64,000 nucleotides of DNA from Eutrigla gurnardus (taxonomy: Eukaryota > Chordata > Actinopteri > Perciformes > Triglidae): positions 29,398,355 to 29,462,354 of the forward strand of contig OY741266.1 of assembly GCA_963514095.1 (NCBI GenBank), read 5' to 3'. The translations under genes were made by a program, and so were the position numbers. Below are positions 50,646 to 63,700 of the stretch, one piece after another (the first letter of the stretch is position 1; every line of letters starts with the position of its first letter). The notes beneath the pieces were generated by a model. The model worked only from the letters and a program-made list of their open reading frames with translations. It made no database searches and was not told the origin of the DNA.

Positions 50646-50648
<3 letters not shown>

Positions 50649-50842
50649 GCTATATTCCCGTCACACCGAGAACCTGAGAGATTGTGTGTGTTTCCTGTAA
50701 CTCACTGTGGGTTATGATAACAACCGTTTCTCCTGTCAACAGCCCATAATGTCAGATTTACAGGGTTGCCCCCGGTAACCAGCCGGGCTGGCATGGCTGA
50801 GTGATTCTACAGCATCTGTCAGAGCCGGAGCCGCCATCTATC

Positions 50843-50899
<57 letters not shown>

Positions 50900-50902
<3 letters not shown>

Positions 50903-52865
50903 ATATCTAATGCGTCTCACACACGTTTTCAGAACAGCGGCGTGAAATATCCAACAGCTCTCTCTTCTTTCGCTCCCCATCAGTTCTGGTTGTTTGTTCC
51001 AACAGCAGCTAAAGGAAGACGTTTCCGAGTGTAAAAAAGCATCTGAGTTATTTTCCAGTAATCAATGAATCTGATTCCAGCCCTCTCAATCGCCACTCAC
51101 AGCTCATGATGCCCGTCTGCCCTTATCTTCCAACCAACACAATTGTTCTCTTGTTCTGTTTCTTTCATTCCTGTGTTTTTCTTTCTTTTTTTAAAATACA
51201 AATAGGCCTTTAATCGGAGGGGGAAGTCATATTTTTGGAACAAGTGACTGAGACTGTAATATTATTGATTAATTCATAATAACTCCTTGTAAGTAAGGAG
51301 TGACGTGAAAGGTTCCAATTTCCTAAACAGCATATTATTTATACACATTAATGCAAGTGGCCAGAATGTGTTTCCTACGGTTACGATGTCAGGTCAGCAT
51401 GCATCTTCTCATCGCGTCCAGTTGAACTCTCGGGCAAATATTGCTGGTTCGTCCTCAGAGGAATTCTTGTCCTCGTCACTGAATCAGAAATGGAAACTCA
51501 CATTAGACTGTCTGTGGTAGAAACGACCATGTTGCTGCTATATTTGACCTTAGATGACGTTATTTTAAATGTTGGCAATTATGGAGACTTATTTTTAGGG
51601 TCAAAGCCTGAAGATGGATGACCAGTTTGTCAGAAGCACCTGTCGGATCCGACGGAAGAGTTGAAGCTTTGGTCGTGTCCCCGAGATGACCTAAGCATGC
51701 AGTTTTTTTGGGGTCGTTTTTTGTAACCATGCCGGTGAATAGAAAAAGATAATGGTGTCAAAAACTCAAATAAGTTGAAAAGTGGGATGTTACCGAAAAA
51801 TAAGTTTGTTTTTGTTTTTTTGCTGCAATTTTGTTACTTTTTATCGTAGAATTCTAATTTGTGTTTACATATACATAAAAACAAATGGATATTTATTGGG
51901 AAAACTGATCTATTGGCGATCCAAACTCCAGTTTAAAAGTAATTTGCTTGTCGTCAGACAAACCTTACAAACTTAACATGTCTTCAGACTTTAAAAAAAT
52001 CATCATCATTATGTAGTTATTTTAGCATCCTTTTAATTCGTTTATCGCAATTAAAGCAATGTAGTTTACTTTGGGTTCATACCTGTAGTAAACCAGCCGA
52101 TGTGTATCTTGAAAATATCTGAAAATATCAGTAATATAACGAGTAATGCAACCAATAACTTTTACCAAGGAATAAGTAAAGTCAAATTACTTCTTTTAAA
52201 GCAGCAATAAGTCAAATGTAATTTAATGAAGCTTCCTGAGTAACTTGTTCAACACATTTAAAGTTCAGATTCCCACTTTTTCTCCCGTTTGGTGTGGTGA
52301 AAAGGCAAAGCAACCAAACAGTAAAAAGTTCTGCCTTTCTACTCCATTAATGTGATCAAAGCTGCGTTTCCACTGTTTTTAAAAAAGCCTCGCTGTGAAA
52401 CCTGGAGGACATGCGAGTCGGCTGCAATCACCACGTTCACATTCTGACTGGTTCTTATCACGCCACACTATTCTAGATCTGATCTTGATAGACTATTTTA
52501 ATTCTTATCATAATAGACTATTTCATGCACCGATGCCTTTTTACTCCCGTGCAGCTGCGATGAGGTATAATTGGTTTGTTATGCACATATTCTCGGTCTG
52601 CCTCACCGTGCAGCGGACAGAATTTTATTGGGTTTTCTTCTTGTTGCCTTTTCTTCTCTCTTGTTCTTCCACTATTGTTCAAACGGCAGCGTTGGCCTAC
52701 TTTCTTGCCATATCTTCAAACACAAGCCGAGTTGCTGCAGTGGTGGTGATCACTGATGATTGTCCACTGAAATACAACTGCTCTCTTTTGATCTCAAACA
52801 CACAGTCGACACACCTGCAATGATAGGATGTCATGGGTTTCATATTCTCAGTTAAAAGTTAGACA
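50900..52865. other. intergenic, no gene seen
   Basis: Mostly AT-rich and unique. A segment at about 51995-52110 is a copy of dispersed family 4 (see 61290-61415). The open frame at 52395-52823 has no recognisable content. Confidence 0.55.
51995..52110 (+). repeat. dispersed repeat family 4, copy 1
   Basis: TAGCATCCTTTTAATTCGTT, TATCGCAATTAAAGCAATG and GTAAACCAGCCGATGTGTAT recur in the same order at 61325-61405. Confidence 0.8.
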
Positions 52866-52869
52866 GAGC

Positions 52870-53590
52870 CTCGATGAAAAGCTGAAGTGACTCAAAATTG
52901 CGTTCTCTGTGCTGGCCATCAGGGGGCGACTCCTCTGGTTGCAAAAAGAAGTCTGATCGCATGAAAGTCTACTTTATATGGTGCTTTTCACATATTTTTG
53001 ACAACTCAAACATGTCAACATTCACCCATTCACACAAACACATTCACCCACTTTCATTTCAAGCATTTCGGGGTTCAGTAACTTGCCCAAGGGCACGTCG
53101 GCATGCGGAAGATTCCAACCCACGGACTTTCGTTTGGATGACCCGCTCTATCTGAGCGGTCGCCAGTGTTCATGGAAGCATGATGTCCGTTTTGAAAATG
53201 ATGGTCCAATTTAGAGTAAAATAGACGATAACGAAGGGGATGCTTTAGGGGGCGTGGCTACCTTGTGATTGACAGGTCGCTAAGATGACTTTAACACTTA
53301 GCTGTAAAGTTGATCTTGAACTATGAAGCTAACTTTGTTAGCAGCATCACACCAGAATCCAGATGGATCTAGATCTAGTTAGGTTGGTGCTCGTTGTGCC
53401 ATGAGTTCACCAGATCCACCCGTCGCTCCTCCACAGTCCAAATATGGTCACTTCCTTCCACTGGTTGCACAAATTCAGAGTTGGCGATGGACAAAATGCC
53501 AAACTTGAGGCTTCCGAACCGTACAGCACAAACCAAAGGGTGACGTCACCATGACTACGTCCACTTCTTATATGCAGTTTATGGGATAGT
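52870..53590 (+). repeat. dispersed repeat family 1, copy G, interrupted by a SINE
   Basis: Left part (TGGCCATCAGGGGGCGACTC, 52912-52931) is separated from the right part (GATGCTTTAGGGGGCGTGGC; CCAAATATGGTCACTTCCTT) by a tRNA-derived SINE. Ends with GACGTCACCATGACTACGTC and ACTTCTTATATGCAGTTTAT. Confidence 0.9.
52972..53165 (-). mobile_element. tRNA-derived SINE nested in family 1
   Basis: Read on the minus strand it starts with a tRNA-like head (A-box-like GCTCAGATAGAGCGGGTC, B-box-like GTGGGTTGGAATC) and continues with GGGCAAGTTACTGAACCCCG and a tail GTGTGAATGGGTGAATG. I know this tail as that of a common fish SINE-like repeat. Confidence 0.6.
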
Positions 53591-53599
53591 TGGTCACCA

Positions 53600-54810
53600 T
53601 GTTCTGCCTTCTGTTTTTCACTTTCAGTCTCTCAGCTGGTCTCTGGCTCCCGTTATTGTGAGAGTGATTCTCCGGGATGTTTGGCTGCCCTGGTCGACCT
53701 CCGTAGAGTCGGATTGCACCCCGCGGTGCCATATTATTTCCACTTTCACTTCTATGTCACTTCAACTTCAACCCTTCCACCTCACCTTCAGCTCCCATGC
53801 AATATTTCACATTAAACAGCCCCACATTTTATTCCGTGGAGATATTAGTGTGGAAAAGTGGTCAAGACATTTTCTCTTTTTTGTTTTAGCTCTCACACTC
53901 TGAACTTCACCAACGAGCCTTTTGTAGTAAGCTTGTTTCGTTTTAATATTGATGGAGACACAATGTCTGTGTTCAAACACTTAATTTTCTGCATTGGATT
54001 TTTTTGTGTAATTTAAGCAGGAAATTATTTAATTTATGTAAAGTCTTCCCCAGAGAGAGACGGTGTGAACGCAGACATGTCGAGAATTGGACGCATAAAA
54101 AATAAATAAAAATAAAACAGATCTGCACAGCAACTTAATGGACTATTCCCCCCTGAGCTTTATTTAAAAAGCTTGAGTGAAGGAGAGTTGAACAACGCCA
54201 CGTTTGAAGGAGGACTTTTGTCCATCCAGATGTAAAATGTGTGAATGTTGTCTGTTGAGGGAAGTTAAGTGAAATGTTTATGGTGAACCTTTAATTAATA
54301 AGGTAACATGTGGAAAAACACATGAAAATAGGTTAATTTATTTAATACAGATTGAAAAAAAGCAACACCTTTTTTTTTTACATACCTTACAGGTAACTAA
54401 TTAAAGTGGCCTATAAGTCACCAGTAGGGGGATTTCACTAAATGTATACTGTGCAAATGAACACATAATTTAACCCCCATAAATCTAGATCAATTACCGT
54501 TTTGCTCATATATTAATAAGCATTTATGGAACATATATGCATGCAAACATAAGCTTAATGACATATGAATTAATATAACTTTAGTCAGGACAGACTCAAA
54601 CTCCCCTAATGCTCCTCAAACATGGTACAACCAGGAAGTATAAATACACATGAAATCCCCTGAAAAAACTTTTGCCCGAAGACCAGGAGGAAGGTGAGGA
54701 GTGAAGGTAAGTCGATACACGAATACACGGATTGGTTAGCATTAATTCTCAAACCATCAAACATTAGACGGCTTTCCTGCTTGTTGTAGTGGTTCAAGTG
54801 CCAGCTGAGC
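53600..54810. other. intergenic, no gene seen
   Basis: AT-rich. No exon recognised. Confidence 0.55.
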
Positions 54811-54995
54811 CGGTGGTTAGCAGCTAATGGTGCTAACACTGTAATTCAGAGCATATCGATGGCCTCCACATGGCTTAGCAGCTAATGGTGCCAAATGTGC
54901 TAATGCTGTAATTTGGTGCATATATACGGCCTCCACACTGCTCTGAGCAATTAGTGGTTAGCATTAGTTAGCAGCTAATGGTGCTAAAAGGCACA
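54810..54995 (+). repeat. degenerate tandem repeat
   Basis: TTAGCAGCTAATGGTGCTAA occurs at about 54817, 54874 (one change) and 54971, with CGATGGCCTCCACATGGC and ACGGCCTCCACACTGCTC between. Confidence 0.8.
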
Positions 54996-54999
54996 AGCA

Positions 55000-56200
55000 G
55001 TTGCCCCAGAAAGTATCGAGAAGCTCTGATAACAACACACACAGAGGGCAGAACAACTTCTCTGCTCAGGTAGATGTTACCTATAATCCACTCTATATAC
55101 TTTACCAAATAATTGACTGCTATATTAACATCACTGTATGTCGTAACTCGTATCAATTTGCACTTTTTTAAAGTACATTTTACTGCTGTCATATCGAATT
55201 CAACTCACTTGCTACTGTCGAGTACATTGATTTACCACTAAACTGAATATTTGTGAAGATGTTAAGTAAACGCTACTTCATTATAGATAGAAGTTATATT
55301 TAATCGTGTTTCTAAGACTTGTTTTTAAAAAGAAAGATGAATTTACACTCGTTTGAGTGAAAAAGACTCCTATGAGAGGCTTTCACTTAATATACTGAGG
55401 ATTTATGAGAATCTACTGGCAAAGGGGAATATAACGGTGATATGTTTATTTTCATTCGTGTATTATCACCTGAAAAACGTCATCGTGTTTTCCGTGACCT
55501 TAGAATGAGCTATTTATTTCTACAGAATGAATGGAGTTAGACAGGGGCCACCGTGTTGCACCGGCTTGTTTCCATAGCAGCAGACAGTCATGTTTTAAAT
55601 TCGTTTTGGTGCATTTAAATAACTCATCCTGCATTGGTAATATGCTGTGTGTGTGGACACTGTTGTTTTTAATCTGGTTAACTTAGTTCACATATGTGAT
55701 TAAAACATTACAGTGATTATGAAGTTATCTGCATAAAGCAAGTGAGAGTCAAACTATCACACGGACTCATGTTATAACAAATCGCAGGACTTACGTTTCA
55801 CCAGAGCTGGTCCGGCTCTAAGTAGCACCTCACAGTCTGACACCAAACCAAATTGAGGGATGCTCTCTTGTCTAATGGCGCATGGGCGGATTAAAACGTG
55901 CTTACTCAGCATTTTCAGCTTCATTAGCAGTGGCTGTAAAACATTTAAATATGAGTAATTTACTCTTCCCACACAATTAACTTATTACAGAAATCAATTA
56001 ATGTGTGTATATATATATAAATGCTAGTAATCTCTGAATTATAATATTACAATGTGGAAATTATGATTACTATGTAGAAGTTAATTTCATATTTTTTACT
56101 GTACCACAAAGTATATTTTTGTCAGTGTATCGTCGTCACCAATGCAGTTAGCTACGGTGACTTTAACACTTTAATACGGCTGACCGTGGCCTTGCAACTG
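55000..56200. other. AT-rich intergenic, no gene seen
   Basis: No exon or long repeat recognised. Confidence 0.55.
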
Positions 56201-56204
56201 TCGC

Positions 56205-56490
56205 TACGACGCTATCAACACAGTTAGCTGCTAAGATGAGTTTGACACTTAGCTTCAAAGTTCAACTTGAATTATGAATCTAACTTTGTTCTAAGCTTCA
56301 CACCAGAATCCAGATGGATCCAGATCCAGTAAGGTTGCTGCTTGTGAGTCAGATCCACCCGTCGCCCCTCCGCTGTCCAAATATGGTCACTTCCTTTGAC
56401 TGGTTGCATTAATTCCAAATTGATAATGGCCAAAATGCTCAACACCGATGAGTGACATCACGCCACGACTACGTCCACTTTGTACAAACA
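56205..56490 (+). repeat. dispersed repeat family 1, copy H (right half)
   Basis: CACACCAGAATCCAGATGGA, CCAAATATGGTCACTTCCTT and CACGACTACGTCCACTTT match copy G in order. Confidence 0.85.
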
Positions 56491-57427
56491 TACGTACATT
56501 TGACCAACGTGAGGGTCCGGGCCTCGATGCGGGAACAACTCCAGCCCATAACAATGGACGAGTCGGTGTGTGTGTGTGTGTGTGTGTGATATGTCATGAT
56601 GTGTTATGTTAGGCAGTGCCCCTCTGACAGCTCATGTCAATAGGTGGGTGATACAGCTGTCATCATATTGTGGTGTGAATGAGCTTGGCTCGACTGTGTG
56701 TATTTGCTGTGTGTGTTAATGTGTGTGTGTGTGGTTCCAGACGGAAGCCCAGAGGACAGATGGTGGGTTCAGACGCAGACTGACACACCGTAACCAAGCG
56801 ATTACACACTCAATGACTCCCCCTGAACAGAGGGAGGGAGGGGGAGAAGAGGGGGGGAGACAGAAAGAAAGAAAGAAAGGTAAAGAGGGTGGGATTGGAT
56901 CAATGCACTGGAAGTTGGGTGTCAAGTTTGTAATTTGCAAAGGAAATGTTTTCTTTTTTTAACGGGGAAAGAACAAGAAGTTTGAGTCGGACATAAATAA
57001 AACAAGGTGAAATGAAAGAGAGGGTGAGGGAAGAGAGAGGGGGAGTAATGGATGGATAGAAAGACGGCGGTCTTTAGGGACTCCGGATTACATGATAGCC
57101 AATTAGAGAGAAGGATGTTGGAAACTCCCCTGATGAAACTGATATGTGATTGGTTGGGGGTTTATTATGCTCAGCTAGCTATCGCTGCCTCTTTAATACA
57201 CTCAGATGCGTTTGGTGGACAGTCACAGATCAGATTTTGGTAATCTTAAACTGCCGGTGTTTGCTTCGCTTGCTTTTTTTCCGGCACGTGATACCGTGGT
57301 GTTGTGAGCCGGCTTCACCAACGTGATTTATTCCAATAGTGTGCAGATGTGAGGAGAAGACACCAGATTTCTTTTTAAGGTGGATCATAACCTCTGCCCA
57401 TAAGAAGCACTGTTTACAGCAGCGAGC

Positions 57428-57429
<2 letters not shown>

Positions 57430-57499
<70 letters not shown>
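57430..57499. repeat. (CA)n microsatellite
   Basis: 70 bp of CA. A CTC repeat follows at 57620-57655. Confidence 0.95.
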
Positions 57500-57779
57500 A
57501 CCCGAGTCTAGCCCGACCCAGGTCAGGTCAAGCAGGATCATGGGAAACCATTCCTGTGGCCCTTCTCACCTTTTTCATCTCAGAGCGTCTCAAAAACATC
57601 CCAGACATCGTGCTCTCTGCCCTCCTCCTCCTCCTCCTCCTCCTCCTCCTCTTCCTCTTCTTTTCCCTCCGTCGTCAAGCAGACCAGCTCTCAAACACTT
57701 TCAAGTTAAACTTTCCCTCTTTTTGTTTTCTTCTGAAACGAGACAGACGATTTCAGTTTTACAATAATAAATATTGCCA

Positions 57780-59930
57780 AAATTAATAAATAAAATTCCT
57801 CATTTCAATACTTACAACTTGCTAACATCTTCAGAAAATTATGAAAATCAAAATCCGGGTTTATGCTTCAGGTACTTGACAACCTAAATAACCCATTAAA
57901 TAAAACATGCCCCCCCCCCCCCTTTATACATCCAGAATACATAAAAAACAATGGGAAAATAAAATAAAAAAATCTCTAACATTAGCAGCAAAACATCAAC
58001 CATTTTAGGTACATTTTGTTTGTGTGAACAGGACATTGAAAACATATCTTCATGTTAATTTTATGTTCGTCTATTTTCCCCCATTACATTAGGAAAGTCA
58101 CTGAATATCAAGCCTCTTTTGTTAAACATTGAATGAGGTTGAGTTGACCCCGAGGATAACAGTAGGGTTAAGCTGGGGGTTTTTGTATTAAAAGATTTGA
58201 GAAAACGTATATTTTGATACGCACAGGGAGAATTGTCGTGCGGTAATTTGAGAAAACTGGACATTGGATGAAGCTGGGTTCAAAATTCTTGTTTCCTTTA
58301 TTCAGCATCAACTGTTTTTACAGGAATGTTGGATGTCTCTCAGGTTCATGAATTAATAAAAATACTAACAAACATCATCACGTTATTAGTAATAAAATGT
58401 TCTATGGATGATGTGGAAGGTTTTCTCTTTAAGTGCTACAATTACCATGTTTTAAGGAATAAAATGTTCTATAAATCAGAATAAAGTAAATAAGGTAGAT
58501 GGTTTGCTGTTTATAAGTCCTACTGAAGTCTTGAAAGGTATGAATTTAAATGTTTTATCCATTAATATAACACTAGCGTTAGCATTAGCAAGCCTTTTAA
58601 AGCAAAACGTGGAGGTTTCCCTTTAAGAGCCGTGATGAGAGTACGAGAGGGGCCTTCCCCTCCTTTCATGTGTTGCTGCAGAACGATGGTGAAACTTTTA
58701 AATCCGACCTCCGCGTGGACTTCTGAAGCCGTCGGAGCAGATATTTACAGATTGAGGGATTAGGAAGATAGCTCTTATTAAAAACCCAGTCCTCCTCATT
58801 TGACTGTCATTCTGTTTAATCGTCACTAAACGGACTCATTAAATTCCTCCTCTAAAGTGTTTCCCTTCAAACGCCGGCGCTTTGATGACACACACGCCGG
58901 CGTTGATACACAGCGGCGCTGCGCTGACCCGAGTCTGGTGAGGAGACGTTTATCAAATGTAATTTATCAAGTTTCTAATGCGACCGGAACTTGTGATGCA
59001 GTTAATTCTCCGAGAAGGATTAGCTGAGTGTCTCTGAGTGTGTTTGAGTGCTGTAGTGAAAAGGGCATGAATTATGAAATATGTACTTTTTTTGCCTGAT
59101 CATTTAATAAATTAAAAGTATGTGCCACAGTCGTATCAAATGAAATCCAAGAGGAACTGACCTCAAAGAAGGTGGCAGTCTGAATTTGTCTTTTGACTTT
59201 TCGGCGTTAGGAATGACAACAGTCCATCGATTTAACACGCTGCTTTGGTCCAGACTGAAATACTTGAGGGATTTCCATGAAACTTTGAACAGACGATCAT
59301 GGTTTCCAGAGGATAAATCATAGACCAATAAGACCTGAAAAAATGGCTGAGTGTGAGAGATCTTGAATTTGTATAAATATGGATGGGACAGCACTTTGCT
59401 GTGAAACCCCCCCCCCACAAAACAATTTTGCTGTGATTTAATTGCAATAAGAGATAAAAAAAAAATAATGCAGAAATAACGACATGATGACGACTTGTAA
59501 AAAGTCCAAAGTCGTGGTTTGTTAGTTCTGTCTGCAAAACGACAACCAAACAACTTTTAAAATGCTTGTTTTCTGAATGGAGTTCTGCTCGATCGGGGCT
59601 AGGCTGTGCTAACAGCGTAGCTGCTCCATAAATGCTTAAAATAACGTCATCTAGACCTGAATACAGCAGTGACATTACCGTCTATGTGGTATACACATTT
59701 CTACACAGTTTCTGTACTCGTATCAGGAGTTATAAGTGTTTTTTTTCTTTGTGAGTGCCGTCTCTAATATAGTAAATTATACATTCGAACTGTATCTTTT
59801 AATAACGGAGGCCTCTGGTGCTCCTCCTTCCCCCCGTTCCTTCTAGCTCTCCTCAAATATGACTCAAACCTCTCCTCCCCCTCCTCACCCGCTCTCCTGA
59901 AAAACGGGTCGTTGACGGTTAATAGATTTA
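57780..59930. other. intergenic, no gene seen
   Basis: AT-rich to 58.6 kb. Unique GC-balanced sequence at 58.65-59.05 kb may be regulatory. C runs at 57909-57921 and 59408-59416. Confidence 0.5.
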
Positions 59931-60090
59931 GCCACTATACCGGTGGAGAGACAATGAGAGAAGCATCAATTTATCCACCGTTTAACTGCTCCAATCTAAC
60001 CTCCGTAAACTCATCCGGTGGAACTCATTTCTGTGTTTCCTCGCCAATCTGAAAAGCTATCATCTCGCTAATCTCGGGCTTTCAATTCGC
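59930..60090. promoter_or_regulatory. candidate non-coding regulatory block
   Basis: GACGGTTAATAGATTTAGCC, CATCAATTTATCCACCGTTT, CATCTCGCTAATCTCGGGCT and TTTCAATTCGCC lie in unique sequence with balanced composition. Confidence 0.3.
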
Positions 60091-60094
60091 CGGG

Positions 60095-61285
60095 GGGACG
60101 AGGGAGGAGAGGGGAGGGAGGAGGAGGGGGGAGGAGGACCGATGCCGGATCTCGGAGATGATCTGTTAGCCTGGCGTAAATGTTTATAACACGGGGCAAT
60201 CTCCAGGGTTTATACGTTGATGCGCATGCACACGTGCACATCCGGTGATGCTCTCTCTCTCGCCCTCTCTCTCTCTCTCCCTCTCTCTCTCCGGGGCATT
60301 TATAGGGATGTGAAAGCTGTTATTGGGCAGGTCAGTGGAGTGGAACTGTCAGATAATAGGCTAGTTACCGTGGCAGCACATGAATGAGGGATGGAACGGA
60401 GGAGGGAGACAGAGAGAATAGAAACGCTCAACTCGCTCCTTAATCAGACAGTAAACTGGAAATCTGGGGAGTTTAGACTCCCCGCTGAAGCAGAGGGAGG
60501 GGGGGGGGGAGGGGGGGGGTAAAGGAAGAGCAAACTGAGAGAGAGCGAGAGAGAGGGAATGACAAAGGGAGGAGGATGGGGGGGAAATGTGAATGGGCAC
60601 GGAGGTAAAGGTACAGAGAGGCGGCTTATTACCATTCTCGGGGAGCCGGGTGTTTATTTCTCTATTTGGAAACGCCGGCTCCATTACCCAGAGTTCAACA
60701 GGAGCGGGCCGAGGTGCGGCTGCATCAAGGTCACGCTAATCACACAGGCGAATGGGAAGAAAGAAAGAAGGGAGGGGAAACAAATTATGTAATGCATCCC
60801 CTCGGCTGCTGTTGCCCCTCCATCCTTCGCCATTTCCTACCTGTCTCCCCCCCCCCCTCCTCCTCCTCCTCCTCCTCCATCTCGCCCTCGTGCCGCCGTC
60901 CACGGGGAGCAGACCTCTTCAGGTCGTCTCCCACTTTCTCTGATGGAGAATGACGCTTGTTTGTGTGTCTGTGTACTTCATTGTTTGAAGCGTTGGCGAA
61001 GCAAGTCTACTTCGTTTCATATCTGCACTTGTTTTTGTCGGTGAGAACCAGAAGGAACCGGTTTGCATTGCACCTTAGGAGATATATATATTTTTTTTAA
61101 ATGTTATTGTATTTTGGTGGTCTGACAGTAATATGAGGCCATCTCGGCTCCATCATCAAACAACGTGAAAGTGAAACTAAGCAGGTGGACGCCTTTTGCA
61201 AGCTTTCCCCACGTTCTCAGATTCTAAAAGCCCCTGCATGGGGCTGTAATACTCGATAGGGCAAAAGTTAACGCTGAAGCGAGCA
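60095..61285. other. intergenic, GA/CT-rich tracts, no gene seen
   Basis: GGA-rich at 60100-60140, CT at 60251-60292, G run at 60498-60521, CTC at 60858-60880. No exon recognised. Confidence 0.5.
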
Positions 61286-61289
61286 ACTC

Positions 61290-61415
61290 TTGACATAATC
61301 ATTAATACGCAGTACTTTCGGCATCCTTTTTTATCTGTTTATCGCAATTAAATCTCAGCAAATTTGTTTAATTTGGGTTCAGTAAACCAGCCGATGTGTA
61401 TCTTGCTATTCACAG
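61290..61415 (+). repeat. dispersed repeat family 4, copy 2
   Basis: GGCATCCTTTTTTATCTGTT, TATCGCAATTAAATCTCAGC and GTAAACCAGCCGATGTGTAT match 51995-52110. Confidence 0.8.
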
Positions 61416-62099
61416 TGAATCCACCTCTGGGACTTCACAACATATATTCCCATCATAGAATAAGCATGATTTGTTAGTCGAGGAAAAAAGCCAGTTTAGA
61501 CCAGATTGAAGCGCCAGAAACGGAGGGAAAAAAGGTGCAATTTGAATAAAATGTGTCTGCATGACTGTGAACGTGACCTCAGAACCCCCTTTTTGACCTC
61601 GAGCTCAAGCAGCATTGTTCTCACCAGCTCCAACACACAAACACTCAAAACAAGCCGGGCGTGATTGCAGCCCTCAATCATCGGCGTGTGAAGGTATCTG
61701 GTATTCAGATAAGAAAAAAGCACACATGACTCCACGTGGTGTTGTAATAATCACAGATGCTTTTGATGTACCTGGACTTGGAGAAAAAAAGGCTCTCAAC
61801 AGGGCTGCTCTCCAAAATGCTAATCTCTCAAAGGTAGTGAGGAGGAGGAGGAAGAAAGGAACGAGGAGAGTGTGAGCGAGGAAGGAAATGGAGGAAGGTG
61901 GAGAGCGGCGTTGGAAGAGGAGATCAGTGGGAAGGAGGAGAGTGGAGGGCAGAAATGGGAAAATGAATGAGAGGAAAAATGATAAGAACTCTTGCTTTTG
62001 AACTTGAGGAGCTTAATTTGAAATGTCAGGGCTACCCTTCCTCCCACCTCCCCCTCCTCCTCCTCCTCCTCCTCCCACCACTCCTTCTCCTCAGGAGTC

Positions 62100-62165
62100 C
62101 CTGTTGTGCAGTAGTGTGGATTAAAATAATTAAACAGGCTCTGTTTTAATTAAGACAATAAAGCC
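62100..62165. promoter_or_regulatory. candidate non-coding block, AATTAA-rich
   Basis: GTGTGGATTAAAATAATTAA and TTTTAATTAAGACAATAAAG are two AATTAA cores in unique sequence. Confidence 0.2.
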
Positions 62166-62828
62166 GGGGGTCTCTAGGTAAGACCTGGGAGAGGGAGGGA
62201 GGGAGGGAGGGAGGGAGATGATAAAGTGGTCTAACGAGAGAGGCGGGATGATAGGAGTTACAGAGGGAGATCCATTATCTTCATTACTTATCTATCTTGT
62301 CCATTTCTAGGCATGCGATTGCATTATCACCCTCTACTTAGGAGTGTTTGTGCTGGTCCTCCATGTACCAACACCCGTGTGTGTGTGTGTATACGTGTGT
62401 ATACGTGTGTATGTGTAATAGCTAAGGCCTGTATGTGAGCATGAATGTATAAATGCATTTATATTGCTTTTCCCTCCACCCCTGATGTGTGTTTGTGCGT
62501 GTGTGTGTGTTTGTGTTTGTGTGTGTGTGTGTGTTTGTGCGTGTGCATCTTTATTTCGTCTTCCCTCTCGGCCCGCTAATGAAATATTTATTTATTTCTC
62601 AGAGCGAGGGCGCCGGGTGGCGAGGAAACTCAAATGAAATGTCATATCTCATTGTGTCTCCCCCCGTGAGGAGGGGGGGGGGGGGGTGGGGGGGAGAGAC
62701 AGAGGAACAAGAATTGCTGCTGAATTATATACAGCGGATTCAGAGGGGAGTGATTACAGGATGGAGAGGGAGGGGATCTGAAGAGTGAAGACGGTGAGAC
62801 AAACAAGTCATTCGTCTCCCATCACTTA

Positions 62829-62937
<109 letters not shown>

Positions 62938-63073
62938 GCGGTTCCTCGGCCTCCGACGTTGAACTCTGTTTGCTGAAGCGCTGAAGAAAGCTGGAATAGT
63001 GTTTTAACACGGCCCATCTAAACGTACCGGGGGACCAGACACCGCTTATCTAGTAGTGGCTTTTATCACTGTA

Positions 63074-63079
<6 letters not shown>

Positions 63080-63141
<62 letters not shown>
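63080..63141. repeat. (CA)n microsatellite
   Basis: 62 bp of pure CA. Confidence 0.97.
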
Positions 63142-63143
<2 letters not shown>

Positions 63144-63224
63144 GGCATGTGCAGAGATTAGGACTTCTTCTGTGGCGTCACATGACAGATGTAAATGCGG
63201 CAGTAGGCTACTTTCGAGGTAGCC

Positions 63225-63470
63225 TCACTAGCTTCCATAAACTGCACGTAAGAAGTCGACGTCGCCATGGTGACGTCCCCCTTTGGTCTGTGGACTAAGT
63301 TTTTTTTTTTTTTTAAGCTTCAATTTTGACATTTTAACCTTCGGCATCTTGGAGTCTTTTGGCATCGCCATCTTGGAATTTTTGCAACCAGTGAAAGGAA
63401 GTGACCATATTTGGACTGCGGAGGAGCGACGGTTGGATCTGACGAACACGAGCAGAGTCCTGCCCCTAGC
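63225..63470 (-). repeat. dispersed repeat family 1, copy I (right half)
   Basis: Reverse complement order: GCCATGGTGACGTCCCC, CATCGCCATCTTGGAATTTT, AAGGAAGTGACCATATTTGG, GAGCGACGG. The reversed YY1-like core GCCATCTTGG lies at 63367-63376. Confidence 0.85.
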
Positions 63471-63494
63471 CAATCATAGCGTAGCATAGTTCCA

Positions 63495-63700
63495 CTCTGA
63501 GGGTCATACACTGTAAATAGACTAAGAATCGGACGTTATCTTCGTGACATCACCCGCCGGTTTGTGGACTTTACGGTTTTGAAGCCTCTAGATAAGCATT
63601 TTAACAGTCGCCCTTTTGGATTCTTTTTGCAACCAGTGAAAGGAAGTGACCATATTTAGACTGTGGAGGAGTGATGGGTGGATCTGACAAACACGATTGG
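63495..63700 (-). repeat. dispersed repeat family 1, copy J (right half, tandem to copy I)
   Basis: CACTGTAAATAGACTAAGAA, GTTTTGAAGCCTC, GCAACCAGTGAAAGGAAGTG and ACCATATTTAGACTGTGGAG repeat the right-half words of copy I about 250 bp later in the same orientation. Confidence 0.85.
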
